Shown here piece by piece: positions 46,810-56,994 of a stretch of 64,000 bases of DNA. The stretch covers positions 1,984,001-2,048,000 of the forward strand of contig BJKQ01000007.1 of the NCBI GenBank assembly GCA_006538405.1. Reading direction: 5' to 3'. The translations under genes were made by a program, and so were the position numbers. This DNA is from Hansfordia pulvinata. Taxonomy: Eukaryota; Ascomycota; Sordariomycetes; Xylariales. The notes beneath the pieces were generated by a model, which saw only the letters and a program-made list of their open reading frames with translations, was not told the origin of the DNA and did not search any database. Each line of letters starts with the position of its first letter. The first letter of the stretch is position 1.

Positions 46810-47865
46810 AAAGGGATCGGAGAAGAGCCCTCCCCCCTTCTATCTTGAATCGCAAAACCGTGCCCAAAGTGCCGCCACAACTCACCCGCCATCATGACCA
46901 GTACACGCCTCACATCCTTTTCCGATCAGTATTTTCTACACCAAGAGAGGAATTGGACCCCATCCTTCGGCTTCAAAGGCCGAGGACGCGACGGCACTGT
47001 ATAGTGTCTGCGCCAGATTTGCCCACGCTCATTTCAACTTTACTCGCCCCGTCCCCGTTCAGTGCATCAGTCAGGCGCGGAAATCATTTGGTGTCATTTG
47101 ATGTCTTTTTTTTTTGTCTTTCTCCATCTTCTCAAGTCACAGCGTTGCGCTCACACTTTACCCCTTCAATACCCTCATTCCTTCGTCTTCTTTTCCTCCT
47201 TTTTTAAGCCTCTTGTTTGTCACCCCTGTCACCCCCCTCAATCTCACTTCTGGCCAACCAAGGAACGAGATTCTGTACCAAAACAACAAGTTTCGCGGAA
47301 GTCTCCGCCTCCTTCCTCCCTGGATCCTGTTCCAGGCGAATGCGTCTTACCACCGAGACTACCCTGCCGTGGCACCAATTCGGCATGGTGGCTGCCATGG
47401 CGAACGACTGGCCGCCAGCAGTGTGCCGTCACCGGACTGTAGCGATCAATGACCCCGGCAGCTCCAGGTTCAAGTACGTCTTTGAGTAGTATCTGTTTTG
47501 ATCATGAAGCCCGGACAAATCCGGATGTATGTCACCATGCGAAGCATGTCAGCAGCCAGATAGAAATCAAGACGTTCGACCATGCACGTAAGAAACTCGT
47601 GACGCAGACTCGGACTGTATTGGAGGGCATCTTGTTCGAGATCCGCTCATGGCTGGCTCATCGCGGGCAGTGCCGCCTGACCTCGAATCCAGATGTAAGC
47701 GCGAGGCTCCGTGGGGCCGGATTTTGCTTCTGTTTGTATATAAACCGACCGTGGCTCCCATCCGCTGATCGAGAGAAGGCTACCGGGGCTTGAGGGCAGA
47801 CGTTCTCGTGGCCACCGGCCAAGTCCCGCGATTGACGATGACCCGTCGACTTGGAATCCAAACCA
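46810..47865. other. intergenic segment between convergent genes
   Basis: Pyrimidine-rich in part (47110-47220). The 3' ends of the 7TM and ham-2 genes face each other here; no gene recognised. Confidence 0.5.
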
Positions 47866-50800
47866 TTAACCCCAAGCAAACGCCTGTCCCATCTGGTCCC
47901 AGTCCCCAGCAGCGTTCTCGCCCGCGCCGGGCTCGCCCCAGATGTCGAGCTTGTCGAGCTCTCGCTTGAAGAAGTCCTGCTCGCTCTGGAGCGCCTCACG
48001 GATCTCGGGCGCCATCTGGTTCGGGTGTCTCCGGACGTTGAACCAGTGGGTCAAGCTGCGCAGCGCCTGCTCCAGCGGGAGGGCCTCCTCGACCTCGGCG
48101 TCCACGTCGCTGCCGGCGAGCCACTCGTCGCGCAGCTCGGGCCGGCAGTGGAGGTACACGGCCGTGATGACGCGCATGTTGCCCTGCCGCCACTTGCGCC
48201 CGCAGTAGGGCACCTGGTTCTTGAACAGCTTCAGCGTGTACAGCCGGAGCTCCTGCTGGGGTATCTTCAGGGACTTGCGGATGATGTTGGACGACTTGTA
48301 CTGGACCAGGAGCAGGTTGCGGTGGGCCTTGTTCTTGCAGATCTTCTGCATGATCCGCAGGTAGTTGATGAGGGCGAAGAAGTTGCGCCGCGAGAAGTTG
48401 GTGATGGGCTCCTTCGGCAGGGCGTTGACCGGGTAGCCGAGTTCGTCCACCTCCGGGCGCGACGGCTCTTGTTCCTCGGACCCCTCGGCTGGCTCGTCGG
48501 CCTGGGCAAGCGGAGGTGCTGTCTCGGCGACCGTGGGGCGAAGGCGGATGGGAGGAGGCGCTGCTTCGTCTTCGCTCTCCTCCTCGGGGCCATCAATCTC
48601 AGTTGGCTCGGTCATGATCCTGTCCGTGGGGCATGCCTTGTGATTGCAAAAGTAGAAGAAGCTACAGCTGGTCAGTTTGGGGGGGGATTTTGAGCCTATC
48701 CGATGTGGTGAAATCGCTTACCTGTGCTCCAAGCAATCGGTTTTGCTATCAACAACCGATTGTATATCCTGGTGCGCAAAGAGCTTCAGGACGAGGGGGA
48801 GGTAGTTCGAGTCCAGAAGGAGCTGTGTCAGATACTCGAATTTGAGTACATCTGGAGCTTGAGTTAGCAAGAACAGCAGGCGGAAAGAATCTAGGGTCAT
48901 ACGTACGTGATATCTTGAGCCACTTCAGCAGAAGCAGCATGATGCCAGTGGCCGCTTTGGACTCGATTTCCCGGCTCCTTGTCGCGTCCAAGTCCTCTGC
49001 AGATCCGTCATTAGAATCCAGGTTGGGCTGACCACCGCCATTTTCGTGAGATCGGTTCAGCGCTGGCCCGCCATTGGCGCGCCCGTTGTTGACGGCGCCG
49101 GTCATCCCGGGATGCTGGCCATTGGAAGGTAGAGCAATGCAGGCTGTGACATTCAGGAGGACTCCCTTCATGAGGACAATGACCAGAGACTGAAGCTGGG
49201 GAAGAGCGCGATCCTAAGGCTGATGTCAGTACAGAGTGGCCTAGGGGTCCAGCCTCGAGGTTCTTACATAGAACTTTTCCAAGTCCTCAAGTCGTCGCTT
49301 GAATTTGATGTCAATGTCAGGGTTCGACCCGTAGTCGATCTCTACCCCCTGGGCCTTTCTTTGTCGTTTCTCGATAGCCTCCAGCAGCTTGTCGTCATCA
49401 ATGTCGTCGTCCAGAGTCAGCGAGTCGAGGTCAAGATCATCCACATCGTCCGAGGCATCCCAGCCCCTGTCAAACTTCAAGAATCTCTCCCTCTCTTCCC
49501 ACAACTGGCGGGTAGCACGCGTCATGCGCACTCTTGTAGAGAATAGCTCGCCGGCTTCGAGAATGGACGCTGGGACGTCGCTGCCCTCCCATCTGCGCCC
49601 GACGAGCACATCCTGGAGACCCGCTCCGCCCTTGCCGCCGGCGCTGTTGCTGGTGGCATCGAGCGGCGGGTACATGAAAGGGAAGTTTTGATTCGTTTGA
49701 TAATTCTGTTTCTTGCCTCCCTTTCCGCCCACCGCAGGGGACGGGGGCGGAGACGGTGCTGGTGTTGCTATGTGCACGGGCTGGTGCAGAATGGAGGCGC
49801 CGCCGTTCTGTGCGCCAGGCGGGGCAGGTATGATGCCATTCGAGCCATTGTTCCTAGTAGGGTGATGAGGTAAAGGGGGCAAGATAGAGGTGTTCTCGGC
49901 TTCGAGGGGTATCGCTGGTTGAGGAGGCACATAAGAGGGGTATTTCGAAGTGATTTCCTGGCGGAAAACGTGGTAGTCCAAGGGAGACGCCGTGATTTTG
50001 TTCTTGTCCCTCTCCAAGGCCGACGCCTCCTTGAGGGCTTCTTTGGTCTCTTCGATCTCGGAGGTGCCCCCGAAGACCAGGATGATGGTTTTCCAGAAAA
50101 GAAGGAGGGTCTGTTGAGAGATCAGCGTCGAGCCTTTGTACAAGTCAACACGCATCAGAACATACCTGAGTCACGGGCACCACATTAGCATCCTGCCAGC
50201 GAAGCTTGGACGCGGCCGTCAGCATGTAAGAGACGATGTCGGGGTCCAAGTCGACTGACGCCAAGGTTAGCGTACGTTGGGACTCCAACGATCTTGAGTC
50301 TTCACTCACGAAGCTCCTGGCGGACTGGCTCCATCCCCTCGCCATCGCCAAGGACGACCTGCACACACATGTAAATGATGGTGAGTAGGTTCAGAAGGAG
50401 ATTCTGGGCCTCGGCCACGTCAAAGCCTCGCGGTCTCTGGAAATCCTCCGCCCTACACGGTAGTTAGCCTCAAAGCGCCTGGGTGGGAAACTGTGCACGG
50501 AGCGTACCAAAGGTTCTCAAAGGTACAGCGTAAGGAGGCCCAGACAGCAGGGATACCGCCCATTTCAGACAGGGTCTGGACGCCAGCTTTGATAGCAGCC
50601 AGATGACCGTCGGTGGCGACACATCGGACGTTGGGGCTCCACGCAGGCATGGGGCCTGCGCCCTCGGCCCAGCGTCCAAGAACCAGGTAGACGAGTCGAC
50701 CGACAGCAGCCGTGTGGACGGCCGAGTCGTGCGACTTGAGGCCTCGGATAGACTCGGACAAGAACCTGGACTTGAAGTCCTCGTCGGCCCCGTCCCAGGC

Positions 50801-51252
50801 AACGTCCTCGCTCCTGGCGGCAGTCCACTGCTCCCAGTGCCACTCCCAGGCCCTCTGGGCAGCGCTGAGGCGCACCCACTGGTGGAACTGGTAGGCGAAC
50901 CACTCGTCAATCTCCTCGGCGTGCGAAGCGGTGTCGGTGTACTCGAAGTCGTAGGCGGTGGCCTCGGAGCGAGGGAACTCGGAGACGAGGCGCCGCAGCT
51001 GGGCGAGGGAGAGGGAGTCCTCGGGGGGTTCGCGGGGGCCGAGGGGGCGCCGGGCTGGAGCTGATTGCGCTGCAGCGGGGGGCGGTTCGAGGGCGCGGCG
51101 GGCGCAACGCGGGCTGCCTCTAAGCCGCCGATGTCCGGGACGCCCGTGTCGGCCACGTCGACGGGGCCCGGGGGCAGCGGCACCTTGGCGGCATCGGAGG
51201 CCTCGGAGGCGTCGCCATCAGTGGCTGAAGGAGCTGGCCACTGCGAGGACAT
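47866..51252 (-). CDS. ham-2: STRIPAK component HAM-2/Far11/STRIP, apparent frameshift
   Basis: Seven exons: 51252..50508, 50452..50310, 50254..50166, 50110..49268, 49213..48907, 48851..48722 and 48661..47866, about 1017 residues. It is the STRIP1/2 homologue (N1221 and DUF3402 regions): SLSLAQLRRLVSEFPRSEA, AYDFEYTDTASHAEEIDEWF, LLFWKTIILVFGGTSEIEE, DYHVFRQEITSKYPSYVPPQ, LLKWLKISHVLKFEYLTQLL, FFYFCNHKACP, ALINYLRIMQKICKNKAHRN and SLTHWFNVRRHPNQMAPEIR. In Neurospora and Sordaria (PRO22) this membrane-associated scaffold is needed for hyphal fusion and sexual development. In exon 1 the frame slips inside a run of six C (51023-51028): N-terminal residues are in one frame and everything from PPEDSLSLAQL in the next. 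All other junctions keep frame. A naive call would lose either the N-terminus or the rest. Confidence 0.93.
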
Positions 51253-52153
51253 GTTCGCATCATCCGCGCATTATGATGCTGTGGAAATGCGCGAGTTGGG
51301 TGGGAGGCGCAAACGCTGGGCGGACCGGGTGATGAGGGCTTGTCGGCAGTTCGGGAGCTGTGCTGAGGGCGAGGCGGTCGTGGGGGCAGGTCCAGTGCGG
51401 TTGGTGGCGGTTCTCAAATGGGGAGCAGAGGTCGTGATGGTACATACGAGAAGTTGTTCGGCTCGGATATCGCAGACGCGACGGGGAATTGAATAGCGCT
51501 CGCAGCTGCAGGCGACGGCAGCTCAACTGAGGTGGGCTGAAACGCTCGAGGTTTGGTTGGTTCAGGGTCGTCACGTTTGGGCGACAGCGGGTGACGGTGG
51601 AGCTCGGTTAGATACTGTACCAATTATTCACCCAGTGTGCCAGTAAAGGCTGTCTGTAAGTTACGGTTCACGAGCTGACGAACCTTGGTGGACCGTGGGC
51701 GTATCTCAGTGCTCTTTTCAACGACCTACCTCACGTACCGAGAATATCTACCCTGAAACTTGCTGGTGGTCCTCTACACCTTGTCCAAGGTCACTTATGA
51801 GAAAATCTGGAGCGAAGACCAGATGAGGCCAAGAAGGTGAATATCGCATCACCTGGTGAAGCTAACTGGAACAGGAGACAGAAAGCCCCTACTAGCTAAG
51901 ATCGTTTCAGGGTACTTCGAGCAGCCAAGCGCTGTGTGCTTCTCGCATCAAGTCGCAATCGTCTCTCACTATTAGGCAGTGAGTGAGTGGCGCCAGCAGC
52001 GAGCAAAAACCTAGCACACAAGGGCACACGTCCGACAGCCGAGGAAGGCATCTCCAGATAGCTCCGTTCATCAAGATCAAGGGAGACCCGGCGAGCAGGC
52101 AGTACATTCGGAGCTACCAAAGCTTCGACATATCCCGACAACGGCAAAATCGC
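51253..52153. other. intergenic segment, no gene seen
   Basis: Promoter of ham-2 and the 3' side of the DUF2011 gene. Confidence 0.5.
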
Positions 52154-53229
52154 TCACTCGCCCCCGGAGCCACTGTCGTCGCCGCCCTCGGGCTCGGGCG
52201 ACACCGCCTCGCCGGCGGCCAGCTTCCTCTCGCGCTCCTTGGCCCTGCGCTTGAGCTTCTTCTCCCTGTTGAGCCGCTTCTTCTTGTCCTTGACGTGCTG
52301 CTCCTTGTCCGCCGCCCGCTGCTTGTCGGCCTCGGCCTGCGCCTTGCGCGTCTTCTCCCGCACCCGCAGCATGACCCGCCGCTTCTTGCCTGGCCGCCTC
52401 TTCTTCATCTTCTTCTTCTCCTCCGTGTCTCGCTCTCCCTCTTGTCCCCCGGGCTCTGATGAGCCCTGCACTGTCGCCGTCGCCGTCTCCGTCGCTGCCC
52501 GGCCCCCTTTAGCAGAAGAAGAGAAGGGGGCCCCGATCCGTATCGTCGTCACCCGCCACGGCTTCTCGAGCCCCCACCTGCCCCGGCCCGCGTCCCGGCG
52601 CAGGTACTCCGCGCTGACGGCGACGCTGCGGAAGCGCTCCATCGCCGCGCTGTCCGGCGGGCCGGCGACGTAGTACGACGCGGGCCGGCGGGGCACCACG
52701 AAGCCGCTGCCGCTGCCCCCCTCGGCCGGGCGGTCGTCGTGCTTCTGGAGGCGCACCGTGTGCTCGGGGCCCTCGTCGCGGAAGAGCCGGAATGAGAAGG
52801 CCAGCTCGTCGCCGCCGTCGTCGTCGTGATCGGCCCCTGCGTCTACCGCAGCAGCAGCAGCATCATCAGCAGTAGCGCCTCGGACGGTGGCGGCGGCGGC
52901 GCCGTCGCTGCCACCAAACCCTCCCAGTAGGCCGGACAGCTGCGCGTTCAGCCTCTGGCGCAGCGCCGAGTCGGCCCGCTCGTCCAGCTCGCTGGCCTCG
53001 CCGCCGTCCGAGGCCGAGTCGTAGAGGTCCTCGCGGCGGACGCTTGAGGTCGGGAGGTCGATCGGGTCAGCGATTTTGAACGCGGGCGGAGACAAGCACA
53101 CATTCTGACGCTCATACCCGCTCATTGAAACTCTTCCGTACATGAGGTCGGGAGGGGTTTGGGGTTGGGGGGTTTGTTCTATGGGGGAGGGAGAGGGACG
53201 TACCGCTTTGCGTCCGGAATGTCAAACAT
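52154..53229 (-). CDS. DUF2011-type fungal nuclear/nucleolar-like protein
   Basis: Exon 1 is only 26 nt (53229..53204, MFDIPDAK plus two bases); exon 2 is 53042..52154. Together they give 304 residues. The joined start reads MFDIPDAKRVRREDLYDSAS, which fits the conserved opening of fungal DUF2011 proteins as I recall it. A longer frame also opens at 53143 by reading through the 161-nt intron, but it lacks this opening. The middle has YYVAGPPDSAAMERFRSVAV and RWGLEKPWRVTTIRIGAPF. The C-terminal 110 residues are strongly basic with KKKMKKRRPGKKRRVMLRVR and a charged helix (NREKKLKRRAKERERK), suggesting a nuclear or nucleolar location. Function unknown. The AAG acceptor is unusual but the frame and family agree. 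Confidence 0.82.
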
Positions 53230-54974
53230 TGTGTGCGCCTGCGCGTACGCAGTCCTCGCAGCAGTTCGTTGCTTCACTGCTGCCGCCGGGGGCGAGGCTA
53301 TTGTATGTATGAAGTCCGAGTATCACGGCGAAGCAGGGCGACCGACCTACGGGTGCGATCGCGCCGGGCCAATCTGGATGCTGGTGGTCATGGAACCGAT
53401 GTTGCTGGCAGAGGAACCGGAACTTGCAAAATGCAGAGAGAGGGTCTAAACCCTTTTCCGCAGTGCGCGCACGACGACGGAAACCGACCGACCCGACTCC
53501 ACCAACAATGGAAACGGTTGCTATCGCCGCCACCTGTGTCTGAGCGTTTTGCGACCGTCGGGCGTCCCAGACTGTGCCTAACCTCCGGTACCACCCACCC
53601 ACCCGGACCCCACATTGTCTTGTCCTCCGCCCTGGAACCTTTCCAGGGTTCCCCAGCATTCTTGCAAAGAATATCTGAAGATGCGGGTCTCAGGGCCAGA
53701 TCGGTACCCAACGAGTCATCCTGCGCCTGCGGTGTAGCACCACTCAGGCCTCTTCCACCTCCGCCCCCCGGGTATAAGGCGAGTCACTCTCAGTCCCGGG
53801 CCATCACAGACATTAATGCTCGAAGTGAGATTGCGTTTTCACTAAGTTTCCGAGCAGTACTGACCGCCGCGTGTTTGGATCCCGCAGGTTCATCCAAGGC
53901 ATGTTCGGGACGGTCGCGTTGAAGGCGAATCCAATAGGCAGGTTCTTCATAATATGTAGCTTTCTGTATGGCCATCGCATTCCTCCGAGTACTGGGAACT
54001 CGTATATGTCTATACTCACAGCGAAAGGGAATAGACCCGGACAGCGAGCCCCCGGACCGTCCGAGTAAGGGAATCGACAGTCGCCAAGGACCAACATGAT
54101 CCAAGCTCAGACAATCATTCATCTTCTTCGTACCCATTAACATCGTTAGAATAACACCCTGTATCCAGCCAAAGAAATCAAGACGATAAGGAGACGTTCC
54201 ACGCGTAATACATCTTCTTGCGGAGGTAAGGTGGCATTTCCCGGCCCAAAAGCAAGCCAGAGGACAGGAAAAAGAAAGAGAGAGGCCGGCCTATGTACCT
54301 TTCGCTCAACCCCGACAAGACAAGCCACCGATCGGCCAAAATCCACCCCTGGCATAATGCTCTGACAAGCACTCCATAGGTAGGGGTATCCGCATGTTCC
54401 CAGCGCCCGCAGAGAAAGCAAGAGCCTGGCTCAGAGAATCGTGTCGCTGGCTCTCTCCAAAATTCCACCGGCGCCCAATTTCGTGAGACACCGTCGTACC
54501 AATACATTTCCGAGCCCGAACGCTGACAAAGAAATCCCAATCAGTAAACCAATGAAAATTTGGGCAGCGAATAGGTGGCTGTCCCGGGCGAGCCAGGAGC
54601 CGCAGTCGTCTCATGTCAGTGGACGTGAGGAACCGATGGAAAAGGGGTTGCTTTTCGGCAACTTGAGATCGCTGCCAAGCCCGTCCGGATATCCTCCATC
54701 CCCCCTTCAGATGCACAATGTCATTCCTCTGGTGACAAGCGCGACTCTGGCTCTGGCTTTGTTGCCGCGCGGTTGAATCGCGATCATTCGCGCAGAACCC
54801 CTCGCGAGCCTAGTCTGCACCTAACTCCCGGCTCCTGCGCCAGCTTATTGGCCTTTGTATGTTGTACATGGCCTCCAAGTCGCTTTGTAATTTCACGAAG
54901 AGGAGAGCCCGAAATATATCACACCATTGTCAGACTGTTTCTTCTCCAGTCCTGTTGTCCCGGCGCGTGTTGGA
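53230..54974. other. 1.7 kb intergenic region, no gene seen
   Basis: DUF2011 promoter on its left, 3' side of the Ndt80/VIB-1 gene on its right. Open frames are overlapping and unrecognised. Confidence 0.5.
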
Positions 54975-56994
54975 TCATGCGGTATTCCAGGAGTAGGCTC
55001 TCGCCTGATTGTAGGTACTGGGGGCTGCTGTCTGGTCACTCTTGACCGGCTTGTACTGGTCGGTGTATCCGTATGAGCGGTTTTCGCCCAGGCTGCCGTG
55101 GTAGCTGGGAAGAGGGGTGCTCGGCTCGGGGGCCGTCGTTGTCCAAGAGTTGGGAGACGGATAGTATTCGCGCCCCGAGGACGAGTGGGCATGTCCATTG
55201 GTCTCCGCTGCGTAGCCAGATGCACCCAGGTCTCCAGGAGTGCCACCAACTGCAACATACCCAGGTGCCCCATACCGGTACTCGGAGACACTCTCGTTGC
55301 TCGACAAAGCTCCAGGGCTCTGCATGGACGGGTGGCTGTCGTTTCTGGCCCGCTTGGTCGATCTCGGGTTGTTATCCACGTATCGTGGTACGCTAAGGCC
55401 GTGGTCCGGCGCCGACAGGGAGCTTGCAGACAGTGGCAATGCTGCAGTCGTCGAGGTCGCGGTCGAGTAGGGGTACTGGGCCCTGATGGAGTCGGACGAG
55501 GACTGCTGGTGGTTCCCGCCCCCGAGTTCTTGCGTCTCGGGAGGAAAGTTCGAGCCCCCAGAGAGGGGCAGTTTGGGATAGGGGTCGGCCCCATGCGTGG
55601 CTGGCTGCGCATAGTTGGTCGTTGCGGAACCGGCCATTTGCGACAGGGGTAGCTGTGTCGAGGAGCCCCAGTCCGAGTAGGAGCTGCGCGTTCGTCAGTC
55701 CACCAGACATTCATGATGTGCATGGGTTTCGAGCCTGGGCGCAGAGACGTATTGACTTACTTGGATCGCATTGCGGGCATGTCGAAACTTGCACCTTTGC
55801 TCTTCATGTCCTTGCCCGTGGGAAAGGGGCCCGCGGCGATGCCCATGCCGTTCTCGACCAGCGCTTGTCCGCGAGAGGCAGCACTCGACCCCACGAGCGG
55901 GATTTCCTTCCTTGACTGGAAGTTTCTGGGGCTTCGTCCGCGAACAACGATGGGAGCGGTCTCGATCTCTACCACCTCGGCTTTGGTGTTGTTGGCGAGG
56001 TGGCACGTGACCTTGATGTACAACACGAAATGCTGCTGCAGCTCCTTTCTCCGGCCGTTGTTGGCAGTAGCACTAGGTTCTGCTGTCAGCATCCGCGGCT
56101 CACTCAAGATGGTTCGAGGCGTGTCACTCACATTCGAAACTGTAACCTGCGCCAACCGATAGGGTAAGCGGTGTATTCGCCCTCGACCTCATCGGTCCCG
56201 TCGTCCGAGAAGGGTATCAGTTGAATGGACGAAGGCTCCTGATCGGCGCCGCGTGGGACCTGTTCTGCGTTGGGCGGAGGCGTCTTCCACGGAATGACGA
56301 CCAGTCTTACGGGGTGCCCGTCGTTGGACTCAATGGCGCTAATCGTCAACTCGGTGCTGGTGACTGGGACGGAAACCGTCTCGCCCGTCTCATCAGTCAC
56401 TGGCACTGACAGCTGACCCCGCGGCATCCACAGGTGGCCCTGGATCTGGAACAGGTTCCGCCGGTAGCACGTCAGTTCTGGTGAAAGGCCGTTTTCAGGA
56501 GACGCAGCTGCCTGGTCCGAGAGAAAGAACATGCCCGTCAGCTCGGCATTAATGCTGAGCTCCAGCACTCGTCCGTGCTTGTCGAGCAACATGTTCTTGT
56601 TCTGGGTCCTCTTGAAGCTCAGGAACTTGGTTTGGTGTCCGGTGGGTGTTTTCAGGCCCTCTGGGTTCAGGTTTTGCACTATCTCCTCATAGTGATGCGG
56701 CTGTTCGGACTGCTGGAAGGTCCGCTTGATTCCCGCGTAGCTGTCCTGCTGGTGCTGCATGGAGTGAGGGCTGCGGTCGTAGCTGTCCTGCGCGTCCTGA
56801 GAGTAGCGAGGGTACTGGTACGTGGCGTCCATTGTGGGCCGCGGTCTCTGTGCACCCGTTTGCGATGCTGTCGGCGGGGTATGGGACAGGTTGGAAAGTG
56901 GCACAGAGCTCCCGTAACCTGGCCATATGCCACTGTGCACCGGCTCCGTCTTCAGCTCTGTCATGGTGGTCGTCAGGGTTGCTGTGGCAGACAT
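54975..56994 (-). CDS. vib-1: Ndt80/PhoG-type transcription factor, VIB-1/XprG-like
   Basis: Exons 56994..56132, 56072..55761 and 55683..54975 give 627 residues. A Gln/Ser/Pro-rich N-terminus is followed by an Ndt80 DNA-binding domain (about residues 100-340): NMLLDKHGRVLELSINAEL, LTCYRRNLFQIQGHLWMPRG, TELTISAIESNDGHPVRLVV, PWKTPPPNAEQVPRG, EYTAYPIGWRRLQFR, ATANNGRRKELQQHFVLYIK and IVVRGRSPRNFQSRKEIPLV. A Ser/Tyr/Gly-rich tail follows. VIB-1 and XprG are known regulators of heterokaryon incompatibility, protease secretion and nutrient stress. Of the Neurospora Ndt80 paralogues, VIB-1 looks closest by memory of the domain and tail; this rank is less certain than the family. The frame is open with no ATG for 240 nt upstream of 56994. 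Confidence 0.9.

Noticed and set aside
53043..53143. DUF2011 start at 53143
   Set aside because: The frame is open only by reading through an intron; the 26-nt first exon at 53229-53204 supplies the MFDIPDAK opening expected for the family.
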